Assembly: GCA_905198755.1 (NCBI GenBank) | Contig: CAJKDR010000007.1 | Coordinates: 1 to 20,618 of the forward strand | Direction: 5' to 3' | Length of the DNA stretch: 20,618 nt | From: an uncultured Clostridiaceae bacterium | GTDB taxonomy: Bacteria > Bacillota > Clostridia > TANB77 > CAG-508 | Shown here: positions 12,887 to 19,793 of the stretch, piece by piece | How the letters are laid out: the number at the start of each line of letters is the position of its first letter | How positions within the stretch are numbered: the first letter of the stretch is position 1 | Program-made: the position numbers and the translations under genes | Notes under the pieces: model-generated | What the model saw: only the letters and a program-made list of their open reading frames with translations | Databases searched by the model: none | Told to the model about the DNA's origin: nothing

Positions 12887-15730
12887 CTATTTTTTGATTT
12901 CTTCCATAACATATACTTCCAAAATATCTCCTTCTTGTATATCATTGAAGTTTTCTATTTGGATACCACATTCATAGCCAGTTGCAACTTCTTTAACATC
13001 ATCTTTAAATCTTTTTAATGATATTAATTTTCCATCATGTATAACAACATTATCTCTTATTATTCTTATTCCAGCATTTCTTGAAACTTTTCCATTTGTT
13101 ACATAACATCCTGCTATTGTTCCTACATTTGATACTTTGAATGTTTGTCTTATTTCTGCATTTCCTATTACTTTTTCTTCAAATTCTGGATCTAGCATTC
13201 CTTTCATTGCAGCTTCTACATCTTCTATTGCATGATATATTACAGAATATTGTTTGATTTCTACTTCTTCCTTATCTGCCATATCTCTTGCTAATGCTTC
13301 TGGTCTTACATTAAATGCTATTATAATTGCATTTGAAACTTTTGCAAGTGTTACATCTGTTTCTGTAACTCCTCCAACATTTGCATGAATTACTTTTACT
13401 GTTACTTGGTCATTAGATAATTTTTCTAAACTTTGTTTTACAGCTTCGACACTACCTTGAACATCTGCTTTTACAATTATATTTAATTCTTTTAGTTTAC
13501 CTTTTTCTATTTGATTGAATAACTCATTTAATGAAACTTTTGCTGTTGCATTTATAGATTTTTCTCTTTCTTGACGCTTTCTTCTTTCTATTAAGTGTTT
13601 TGCTGTTTTTTCATCATCTACTTCATAGAATGTTTCTCCTGCTGTTGGAACTTCTGTTAATCCTGTAACTTCAACTGGTGTTGATGGTCCAGCTTTTTTT
13701 ACTTTTTTTCCTTTATAGTTACTCATTGTTCTTATTCTACCAATAACAGAACCTACAACTATTGTGTCTCCTACATCTAGTGTTCCTCTTTGTACAAGCA
13801 TTGTTGCTACTGGTCCTCTTGCTTTGTCTAATTTTGCTTCTATAACAACACCTTTTGATTGCTTGCTAGGGTTAGCTTTTAGTTCTTTCATATCTGCTAC
13901 TAATAATACCATTTCTAATAATGTATCTATGTTTATTTTCTTTTTAGCAGAGATTGGAACAAATATTGTATCTCCACCCCATTCTTCTGGAACTAATTCA
14001 TATTTTGTTAATTCTTCTTTTACTTTTTCTACATTAGCTCCTTCTAAGTCTATTTTATTTACTGCAACTATTATTGGTATTCCAGCTGCTTTTGCATGGT
14101 TAATCGCCTCTACTGTTTGTGGTTTTACACCATCATTTGCTGCTACTACCAATATTGCTATATCTGTTACTTGAGCACCTCTAGCTCTCATGCTTGTGAA
14201 AGCTTCATGTCCTGGTGTATCTAAAAATGTAATCATTCTTCCATTTACTTCTACTTGTGATGCACCTATATGTTGAGTTATTCCTCCTGCTTCACCTTCA
14301 ATAACGTTTGTGCTTCTTATTGCATCTAGTAAAGATGTTTTACCATGGTCTACGTGTCCCATAACAACTATTACTGGTGGTCTTGGTTGTAGATCTTCTG
14401 CTTTATCTTCGCTTTCATCAAATAAAATATCTTCTTCTGTTACTGTTTCCTTTTTAATTGCTTTTATTCCAAATTCCTCTGCTATTAGAAATGCTGTATC
14501 AAAATCTATATCATTATTTAATGTAGCCATTATTCCATATCCCATTAATTTTTTTAATACTTCACCACTTGTTTTCTTAATTTCTGCTGCAAAGTCTTTT
14601 ACTGAAATTGTTTCTGGAATAGTAATTTCTGTTAATTTAAATATTTTTTGCTTTGTTCTTTCTTCTTCTGATTTATTTGTTCTCTTCTTGTTTTTTCTTC
14701 CTCTAGCTGTTGTTAAATCATAATAATCAAGCATTCCACCTTCTTGATCATTAAACATATTAGATAGGCTTTTTTCTGATTTTAAACTCTTTAATTTATC
14801 TTCATCAAATTCAGATAAATTTCTTCTATTCTTATTTTGCTTTTTATTTTTATTTTCATCATATTTATTATTTTTTTGTTTATTAGCATTTTTATTATAT
14901 TCTCTTACAGTATCTTTTTCTACAATATCTGCAGACATGATGTTTTTAATATTTTTTTCAATTCCACGTTCATCAAGAGGTCTTCTATTATTTCCATAAC
15001 CCCCATTATTATTTCTATTATTAAATTGATGTTGACCATTGTTATTATTATTTCTTTGATAGTTATTGTTATTGTTTCTATTGTTGAATCTATTATCTTG
15101 ACGTTGATAATTATTATTTCTATTATTATTAAATCTATTATTTTCTGTGCGTTGTGAATTGTTTCTATTAAAGTTATTAGTATTAGTTGATCTGTTTTCT
15201 ACTTTTTGAGTTTTTTCTTCTTTTTGTTTTACTTCTACTTTTGCTTCTTCTTTTACAGCTTCAACTTTTTCTTTAACTGGTTCTTCTTTCTTTTCTTCTT
15301 TTTTATCTTTTAATCCAAATAATTCACTAACTGTCATTGGTTTTGTAGGTTTATTTCTATATACAATATTATAATCTTTGTTTCTATTTCTTTCTACAAA
15401 TCCAACATTGCTATTTCTTTGTTTTTCTTGTTTTTTTCTTTTTTCTTCTTCTTCTCTCTTCTTTACTTCTTCGTCAGATATTATAACATGTCTTCTTATT
15501 ATAACTGGTCCATCATTTTTTTCTTTTTTTACTTCTTCTTTTTCTTTGTTACTTTTTGTATTCGTAGCCTTTACCCCTTTTACTTTATTTTCAATTTTTT
15601 TAGCCATTTCTTCTTCGATAGAACTCATATGAGTTTTAACATCGGCTCCAAGTTCTTGTGCTATTGCGATAATTTCTTTACTAGTTTTGTCTAAATTCTT
15701 TGCTAGTTCATATACTTTTATTTTACCCAA
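12887..15730 (-). CDS. infB: Translation initiation factor IF-2
   Basis: This GTPase brings fMet-tRNA to the 30S subunit and promotes subunit joining. The preferred start is the TTG at 15730 (947 residues), because it yields the family N-terminus MGKIKVYELAK and has GGGGGTG eight bases upstream. In-frame ATGs at 15745 and 15736 are less well placed. The IF2_N domain comes first. A Lys/Glu-rich linker (about 55-180) and a strikingly Asn/Arg-rich low-complexity stretch (about 180-250) follow. The second IF2_N-like segment is at about 365-420, and the G domain has GHVDHGKT at 458-465, DTPGH at 504-508 and NKID at 558-561. Domains 2-4 complete the protein. It overlaps the ylxQ stop by eight bases, indicating coupling. 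Confidence 0.97.
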   Translation of the reverse strand: MGKIKVYELAKNLDKTSKEIIAIAQELGADVKTHMSSIEEEMAKKIENKVKGVKATNTKSNKEKEEVKKEKNDGPVIIRRHVIISDEEVKKREEEEKRKKQEKQRNSNVGFVERNRNKDYNIVYRNKPTKPMTVSELFGLKDKKEEKKEEPVKEKVEAVKEEAKVEVKQKEEKTQKVENRSTNTNNFNRNNSQRTENNRFNNNRNNNYQRQDNRFNNRNNNNNYQRNNNNNGQHQFNNRNNNGGYGNNRRPLDERGIEKNIKNIMSADIVEKDTVREYNKNANKQKNNKYDENKNKKQNKNRRNLSEFDEDKLKSLKSEKSLSNMFNDQEGGMLDYYDLTTARGRKNKKRTNKSEEERTKQKIFKLTEITIPETISVKDFAAEIKKTSGEVLKKLMGYGIMATLNNDIDFDTAFLIAEEFGIKAIKKETVTEEDILFDESEDKAEDLQPRPPVIVVMGHVDHGKTSLLDAIRSTNVIEGEAGGITQHIGASQVEVNGRMITFLDTPGHEAFTSMRARGAQVTDIAILVVAANDGVKPQTVEAINHAKAAGIPIIVAVNKIDLEGANVEKVKEELTKYELVPEEWGGDTIFVPISAKKKINIDTLLEMVLLVADMKELKANPSKQSKGVVIEAKLDKARGPVATMLVQRGTLDVGDTIVVGSVIGRIRTMSNYKGKKVKKAGPSTPVEVTGLTEVPTAGETFYEVDDEKTAKHLIERRKRQEREKSINATAKVSLNELFNQIEKGKLKELNIIVKADVQGSVEAVKQSLEKLSNDQVTVKVIHANVGGVTETDVTLAKVSNAIIIAFNVRPEALARDMADKEEVEIKQYSVIYHAIEDVEAAMKGMLDPEFEEKVIGNAEIRQTFKVSNVGTIAGCYVTNGKVSRNAGIRIIRDNVVIHDGKLISLKRFKDDVKEVATGYECGIQIENFNDIQEGDILEVYVMEEIKK

Positions 15731-16043
15731 TAACATCACCCCCATCTAATATTTTTTTAATAGCTAGTGCTAAATTTTTATCTTTTATACCTAATACTGT
15801 TTTATTATTTTTTCCTATAGCCTTGCTAAGACTATCTTTTTCTCCAAAGATATATAATGGTACATTTTTTTCTTTACACTTTATTTCAAAATTGTTTTTT
15901 GTTCTTTGTGCTGTATCTTTTGCTAATATTATTAACTTAACTTTATTTTTGTTAATCATATCTATTGTAGATTCTGTACCAAATACTATTTTTCCTGCTT
16001 TCATTGATAATCCTAACAATCCATATATTTTATTATTCTCCAA
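15723..16043 (-). CDS. ylxQ: L7Ae-family RNA-binding protein YlxQ
   Basis: This 106-residue protein belongs to the L7Ae/L30e/S12e/Gadd45 family, whose members bind kink-turn RNAs; the role of YlxQ itself is not established. Visible family features are GLLGLSMKAGKIVFGTEST near the N-terminus (7-25), KLIILAKDTAQRTKNNF (36-52) with the conserved Asp-Thr-Ala-Gln, and the C-terminal NLALAIKKIL helix. The start is a TTG with GAGGTG seven bases upstream, inside the end of ylxR. It overlaps rnpM (ylxR) by 11 bases and infB by eight, so three genes are linked by overlapping ends. This position between ylxR and infB is conserved across Bacillota. Confidence 0.92.
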   Translation of the reverse strand: MENNKIYGLLGLSMKAGKIVFGTESTIDMINKNKVKLIILAKDTAQRTKNNFEIKCKEKNVPLYIFGEKDSLSKAIGKNNKTVLGIKDKNLALAIKKILDGGDVIG

Positions 16044-16293
16044 TAATTACACCTCTTAAATTTTTATAGGTTTCTTCTGAAATTTGAATGTCTAATGTTC
16101 TTTCTAATCTTTTTGTTTTTATAACTTTATCTAAACACTCTATATTATTGCAAATGTAGGCTCCTCTTCCTTCCATTTTTCCTGTTTTGTCTACTTCTAC
16201 ATTTCCATCTTTTTGTTTCACTATTCTTATTAGTTCTTTTTTAGTTTTCTTTTCATTACAACCCATGCAAGTTCTTAAAGGTATCTTCTTCAA
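16033..16293 (-). CDS. rnpM: YlxR family protein, RNase P modulator RnpM
   Basis: This 86-residue basic protein of the YlxR (DUF448) family was shown in Bacillus subtilis to bind RNase P RNA and modulate its activity. The signature RTCMGCNEKKTKKELIR begins at residue 7, with Cys9 and Cys12. GRGAYICNNIECLDKVIK (42-59) carries Cys48 and Cys53. Together these are the four conserved cysteines of cysteine-rich members of the family. The start is TTG, with GGGAG ten bases upstream, and it gives the usual N-terminal spacing. It lies 39 bases after nusA and overlaps ylxQ by 11 bases. Confidence 0.93.
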   Translation of the reverse strand: MKKIPLRTCMGCNEKKTKKELIRIVKQKDGNVEVDKTGKMEGRGAYICNNIECLDKVIKTKRLERTLDIQISEETYKNLRGVIIGE

Positions 16294-16332
16294 AATAATC
16301 TACTCCCTTAATTATAGTTATTTATATTAGTA

Positions 16333-17445
16333 TTATTCCTCTGTTTCTTCTATTTCATCTGTTTTTTCAGCATTTTGCATATTTTCAATCATTTCTCTAA
16401 ATTGACTTTCTGATTTTATGTCTATTTTCCAATTTGTTAATTTTGCTGCAAGTCTAGCATTTTGTCCTGATTTACCTATTGCTAAAGATAATTGATCATC
16501 TGGAACTATAACTTGTGCAAATTTTTCTTCTTCTTTTACATCAACTGCCATTACTTGTGCTGGAAGTAATGCTGCTGATATAAATATTGATGGATCTTCA
16601 TTCCATTCAATCACATCTATTTTTTCTCCATTTAGTTCATTTATTATGTTTTGAATTCTTATTCCTTTTTGTCCAACACAAGATCCTACTGGGTCTATAT
16701 CTGGATTTGTTGAGTATACTGCTACTTTGCATCTGCTACCTGGATCTCTAGAAACACTTTTTATTTCTATTAATCCTTCATATATTTCTGGTATTTCAAA
16801 TTCAAATAATTTTCTTACAAAGTCATTTGCTGCTCTTGATACTATTACTTGTGGATTTCCCTTTACTCCTCTTACAACATCTGAAACATATCCCCTAATT
16901 TTATCATTTACTCTGTATTTTTCTGTTGGTATTTGTTCTTTTAATGGCATTATTCCTTCTAGTTTGCCTAGGTCCATTACAACAACTCCACCATCTGCTT
17001 TTTGTACTATTCCTGAAACAATTTCTCCTTTTCTATCATTGAATTCTGTATATAGCACATCTCTTTCTGCTTCTCTTAATTTTTGTATTATAACTTGCTT
17101 AGCTGTTTGTGCAGCTATTCTACCGAAATTTTTAGGAGCAAGTTCTATATCAACGGTTTCTCCAATTGCTGCTTTCTTATCAATTTTTTTAGCTTCTTCT
17201 AATGATATTTGTAATTTGCTATCTTCTATTTTTTCTGCTACTTCTTTTACTGCATATAAATGTGCTGCACCTGTAACTTTATCCATTACAACTTTTACAT
17301 TTTCTGCTGAATCAAAGTTTCTTTTATATGCTGTAAGTAATGCTGCTTCTATTGATTCTATAATATAATCTTTTTTTATTCCTTTCTCTTTTTCTAGTTC
17401 TTCTAAAGCAATTACTAATTCTTTATTATCTATTGCTTCTTTCAT
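16333..17445 (-). CDS. nusA: Transcription termination/antitermination factor NusA
   Basis: This protein binds RNA polymerase and nascent RNA, stimulates pausing and intrinsic termination, and takes part in antitermination. It has 370 residues, the short Gram-positive form without the C-terminal acidic repeats of E. coli. The N-terminal polymerase-binding domain covers about 1-125, S1 about 134-198, KH1 about 200-275 (with VSRDPGSRCKVAV and a VGSCVGQKG signature near 255), and KH2 about 276-345 (LAIGKSGQNARLA). A short acidic tail ends the protein. The start ATG has GGAGGAAGGG upstream. A 215-base hairpin-rich gap separates it from rimP, larger than usual for this pair. Confidence 0.97.
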   Translation of the reverse strand: MKEAIDNKELVIALEELEKEKGIKKDYIIESIEAALLTAYKRNFDSAENVKVVMDKVTGAAHLYAVKEVAEKIEDSKLQISLEEAKKIDKKAAIGETVDIELAPKNFGRIAAQTAKQVIIQKLREAERDVLYTEFNDRKGEIVSGIVQKADGGVVVMDLGKLEGIMPLKEQIPTEKYRVNDKIRGYVSDVVRGVKGNPQVIVSRAANDFVRKLFEFEIPEIYEGLIEIKSVSRDPGSRCKVAVYSTNPDIDPVGSCVGQKGIRIQNIINELNGEKIDVIEWNEDPSIFISAALLPAQVMAVDVKEEEKFAQVIVPDDQLSLAIGKSGQNARLAAKLTNWKIDIKSESQFREMIENMQNAEKTDEIEETEE

Positions 17446-17660
17446 TTTACCCTTCCTCCTTCAAAATTTGTAAAAAGTAAATTCCTTACTATTTGCTTTT
17501 TACAATTAATTATTCATTTAGAACAAATCTAAAAAATTTTAAGTTTTTCAGTAAATTTGTTCGTATGCAAAAATTTATGAAATAAATTTTCTGTGCAATG
17601 TAGTTTTATATGATGGGAAAGTTGCATAACTTCCCTATTATAAAAAAATTAATAACATAT
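17446..17660 (-). promoter_or_regulatory. Hairpin-rich leader between rimP and nusA
   Basis: There is no ORF here. Three inverted repeats occur in - strand order: 17615-17635 (GGGAAGTT paired with AACTTTCCC, one bulge), 17521-17562 (8-bp outer stem 17521-17528/17555-17562 with an AT-rich inner extension), and 17468-17505 (10-bp perfect outer stem TTGTAAAAAG/CTTTTTACAA plus four inner pairs). The last lies just before the nusA ribosome binding site. A TATAAT (17637-17642) directly precedes the first hairpin but has no convincing -35 box. None has a clean T-tract on the - strand. I infer a regulatory or processing leader for nusA. Confidence 0.5.
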
Positions 17661-18119
17661 TTACCATTCATATACTGTTTTTATAACAGATATATTTTTT
17701 CTATCTATTTTGCAAACCTCTTCTGATGTTTCTATTTCTATTTGTTCTGCATTATAGTCTTTTAATATTCCAATTATATTTTTTTGTTTATTTATTGGTT
17801 TAAATAATTTTATTTCAACTTTTTCTCCAATATTTTGTTTTAAATGTTTATCTTTTCTAAGTGTTCTCTCAATTCCTGGTGATGATATTTCTAAGAAATA
17901 CTGTTCTTTAATGTAGTCTGCAGCATCAAGAATTGGATTAACTGCATCATTTACCTTTTCACAATCATTTAAGTCTATTCCTTCGTTTTTATCTATAAAT
18001 ATTCTTAAAAAATAGTCTTTTCCTTCTTTTGCATATTCAATATCATAAAGTTCATATCCTAATTCATTAATTGTTTTTTCTATTAATTGTTCGACTTTTT
18101 CTTCAATGTTTTTTGCCAT
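17661..18119 (-). CDS. rimP: Ribosome maturation factor RimP
   Basis: This protein binds the 30S precursor early in assembly and is needed for efficient 16S maturation. It has 152 residues from the chosen ATG at 18119. That start has GGAGGG five bases upstream and gives the normal N-terminus MAKNIEEKVEQLIEK; an in-frame start 14 codons upstream lies in the leader hairpin and is rejected. Conserved features are the LGYELYDIEYAKEG segment, LRIFIDKNEGIDLNDCEKVND, and FLEISSPGIERTL, the RimP signature. The C-terminal SH3-like domain is short. It is the first gene of the rimP-nusA-rnpM-ylxQ-infB-rbfA-nrnA operon, with a perfect consensus promoter and a leader hairpin upstream. Confidence 0.95.
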   Translation of the reverse strand: MAKNIEEKVEQLIEKTINELGYELYDIEYAKEGKDYFLRIFIDKNEGIDLNDCEKVNDAVNPILDAADYIKEQYFLEISSPGIERTLRKDKHLKQNIGEKVEIKLFKPINKQKNIIGILKDYNAEQIEIETSEEVCKIDRKNISVIKTVYEW

Positions 18120-18139
18120 TTTCCCTCCTAATACGTATT

Positions 18140-18166
18140 GAAGAGTGGGATTTGTTCCCACTCTTC
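18140..18166 (-). promoter_or_regulatory. Leader hairpin in the rimP 5' untranslated region
   Basis: A perfect 10-bp stem (GAAGAGTGGG 18140-18149 with CCCACTCTTC 18157-18166, loop of seven) lies between the predicted start point and the rimP ribosome binding site. There is no T-tract. It is more GC-rich than its surroundings and could stabilise the mRNA or bind a regulator. Its function is unknown. Confidence 0.65.
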
Positions 18167-18188
18167 TGTAACTTTTTATGCTTTAAAT

Positions 18189-18218
18189 ATTATAATACTT
18201 TAAATGCCCATTTGTCAA
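18189..18218 (-). promoter_or_regulatory. Consensus sigma-A promoter of the rimP-nusA-infB operon
   Basis: On the - strand the -35 box is a perfect TTGACA (18213-18218), the spacer is 18 bases, and the -10 box is a perfect TATAAT (18189-18194). The start point near 18182 gives a leader of about 60 bases. This is the strongest promoter match in the window, fitting a ribosome-assembly operon. Confidence 0.9.
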
Positions 18219-18241
18219 GTATTTTGCATAATATTTCCATG

Positions 18242-19186
18242 TTATCTTACTGGATCTTTATCTCCTTCTATTGTTCTTGTTGTTCTTTCAACTGTTTCTT
18301 TCAATTTTGCTCTAGCTTCAATCAATTCTAGCCTTTTAACATATGTTGAAACTTTCCCTTTAAACTCTTTCTTTTTCTGATTATAAACTTTTTCATCATA
18401 TTGTTCATTGTTGGTATATTCTTCTTTAGCAAATTTAGGTTTATATCCTTCTAATATATATACCATAAGATCAGAATTATTTTTAAAGACTTTTTCCCTA
18501 AGTGTATCTACTGCACCATATTTTAACACACCATACTTATTTATATATTCCCTTAAATATAATTTATATTTTTTATATGGTTCTGTTGGTTTATTATCTC
18601 CAACACATTTTAATACTTCGACAAAGTCTTTATCTGGTACTAATTGTCCATTTTCTTTTTTTGCATTATTTGCTATAATTATTAATTTATTTAGTCTTTC
18701 TGTTAAACAATCTTTTAAGTATTCACTTCCACTATTCCTACACCAATTATCTACAGTTGTACCTTTAAATATTATTTCTTTTTGTAATATATTATCTAAT
18801 TCAACTTTATCTTCATTTCTTAATATTTTCATTTTCTCTATTCCTGATTTTTCTCCTTCTTTTGCGTTTTCTCCTCTTAAATTATAAAATCTTTCTAGTC
18901 GCAAATATACTCCTTGTGAAGTAATTTTCTTGCCATCTTTTGTTAATTTTTTAGCTATCTCACTATATGTATAACCTTCTTCTCTTAATTTAATCATTTC
19001 CTTAGTAGATGCTTTTGGTGCTATCTTTTTTCCGTCTTGTTGCCTATATTGGTTAACTAAATGATATAATCTATCATATTTAACATCAATTCCTTTTTCT
19101 TGATAGTACTTGCATATTTCTGCTATTGTATACCCATCATTTAACAATTTATCTATTTCTTCTCTATCTACAAACATTCTGCTCAT
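18242..19186 (-). CDS. Unrecognised protein with two tandem HTH-like repeats
   Basis: I do not recognise this 314-residue protein. Its N-terminal third contains two similar segments, residues 11-49 and 64-104, each with a pattern like L..(D/E)GYT..EI.K....K....... followed by a Tyr/Leu/Arg-rich helix. This suggests duplicated helix-turn-helix or winged-helix DNA-binding units. The remainder (about 120-310) is highly charged and helical, with KYKLYLREYINKYG near 215 and a long Lys/Glu helix (about 270-300) that may be a coiled coil. There is no signal peptide or membrane segment. The ATG at 19186 has GAGGAG ten bases upstream and an extended -10 promoter. It ends 24 bases before the rimP -35 box with no terminator, so it may read into the rimP operon. 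A regulator or a phage-derived DNA-binding protein is possible. Confidence 0.75.
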   Translation of the reverse strand: MSRMFVDREEIDKLLNDGYTIAEICKYYQEKGIDVKYDRLYHLVNQYRQQDGKKIAPKASTKEMIKLREEGYTYSEIAKKLTKDGKKITSQGVYLRLERFYNLRGENAKEGEKSGIEKMKILRNEDKVELDNILQKEIIFKGTTVDNWCRNSGSEYLKDCLTERLNKLIIIANNAKKENGQLVPDKDFVEVLKCVGDNKPTEPYKKYKLYLREYINKYGVLKYGAVDTLREKVFKNNSDLMVYILEGYKPKFAKEEYTNNEQYDEKVYNQKKKEFKGKVSTYVKRLELIEARAKLKETVERTTRTIEGDKDPVR

Positions 19187-19222
19187 TATCTGTTTCTCTC
19201 CTCTCTTTGCATTATCTTTTAT

Positions 19223-19251
19223 ATTATATCATAAATTTACATAAAATGCAA
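19223..19251 (-). promoter_or_regulatory. Extended -10 promoter for the tandem-HTH gene
   Basis: On the - strand the -10 box is a perfect TATAAT (19223-19228), preceded by TGA to give the extended -10 form. The spacer is 17 bases and the -35 box is a poor TTGCAT (19246-19251). The start point near 19216 leaves about 30 bases of leader. Confidence 0.68.
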
Positions 19252-19265
19252 TTTTGTAGTCCTTT

Positions 19266-19294
19266 TTGATATTTTTATAGAATTATGTTATAAT
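19266..19294 (+). promoter_or_regulatory. Strong extended -10 promoter for the small membrane-protein gene
   Basis: On the + strand the -35 box is TTGATA (19266-19271, five of six), the spacer is exactly 17 bases, and the -10 box is a perfect TATAAT (19289-19294) preceded by TGT, the extended -10 motif. The start point falls near 19301, about 70 bases before the main ATG and about five before a possible leader-ORF ATG. Confidence 0.82.
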
Positions 19295-19305
19295 AAATAT
19301 ATGTA

Positions 19306-19368
19306 ATGTCTCAAGAGGCCTTGCAAAATCTTCATTTAGACAAATTTTTATTTACAGGAGGATTATAG
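19306..19368 (+). CDS. Possible 20-residue leader ORF ahead of the membrane-protein gene
   Basis: An ATG-initiated frame of 20 codons plus TAG runs from about five bases after the predicted start point to two bases before the ATG of the next gene. It begins MSQEALQNLHLDKF and ends FTGGL. Its Gly-Gly codons (GGAGGA) are also the ribosome binding site for the downstream gene. It has no Shine-Dalgarno sequence, so it would be nearly leaderless. The mixed, non-AT-skewed residue content is more protein-like than expected for random AT-rich sequence. It may be a leader peptide that couples translation, or a chance frame. Confidence 0.35.
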   Translation: MSQEALQNLHLDKFLFTGGL

Positions 19369-19370
19369 AA

Positions 19371-19757
19371 ATGAAGAAAATTTTTAATGTTATACTCTTT
19401 TTTACAAATTTTTATTGTTTTATTCGTCTTTTGTTGGTTATTGCCAATGTTTTAACGGTTTCTAAAGCTGAAAAAATATTACTATGGGCATGTTTTATAG
19501 CTTTTATCTTTTTATTATTTGAAAAAGCTAGACAACAATTTAAAGAACTGAAGCTTATACAATGCTGTGATGAAGCATTTTATGCATTTATAGATTTATA
19601 TCAGCAAAACATAAGACTAGACGATACGGTCACCAAATTCATAGCTGATATTAACGATATAATTGACAAAGGAGATCTAAAAAAGTATAACAAAGAGCAC
19701 TTATTAGAAATGGTGGAATATCTTAATAATTTATTAAGTACTACTGTCTCTAGCTAG
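19371..19757 (+). CDS. Small membrane protein of unknown function
   Basis: I do not recognise this 128-residue protein. The N-terminal half is strongly hydrophobic, with one likely membrane helix at about 5-30 and a second at about 35-52, and a positively charged N-terminus (MKKIF). The C-terminal part (about 53-128) is soluble and helical, with paired cysteines (QCCDEAF, 65-66), acidic clusters and a KKYNKEHLLEMVEYLNNLL amphipathic helix near the end. A small cytoplasmic domain anchored by a membrane hairpin is the likely topology. AGGAGG lies nine bases before the ATG. It has its own strong promoter and a shared terminator, and is flanked by genes on the opposite strand, so it is a single- or two-gene unit. 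Codon use looks slightly less AT-biased than that of its neighbours. No function is inferred. Confidence 0.75.
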   Translation: MKKIFNVILFFTNFYCFIRLLLVIANVLTVSKAEKILLWACFIAFIFLLFEKARQQFKELKLIQCCDEAFYAFIDLYQQNIRLDDTVTKFIADINDIIDKGDLKKYNKEHLLEMVEYLNNLLSTTVSS

Positions 19758-19758
19758 T

Positions 19759-19793
19759 AAGAAAAAGAAGCCCTTTAAAGGCTTCTTTTTCTT
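19759..19793. terminator. Bidirectional terminator between the membrane-protein gene and dprA
   Basis: A perfect 14-bp inverted repeat (19759-19772 with 19780-19793, loop of seven) has A/T-rich outer arms and T-runs on both strands. It starts two bases after the + strand stop codon and contains the first two bases of the dprA stop codon footprint (19792-19794) in its stem. Confidence 0.9.

Noticed and set aside
14837..15157. Ile-rich + strand frame opposite the Asn-rich part of infB
   Set aside because: It is the complement of AAT/AAC repeats. The poly-Ile product has no plausible fold and no start signals.
14984..15187. Possible microsatellite or CRISPR-like repeat from the periodic AT-rich pattern
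   Set aside because: The periodicity comes from Asn and Arg codons in a continuous infB reading frame. There are no conserved repeat units with unique spacers.
18120..18161. Upstream start for rimP adding 14 residues
   Set aside because: The added stretch is encoded by the leader hairpin and the ribosome binding site, and the family N-terminus begins at the ATG at 18119.
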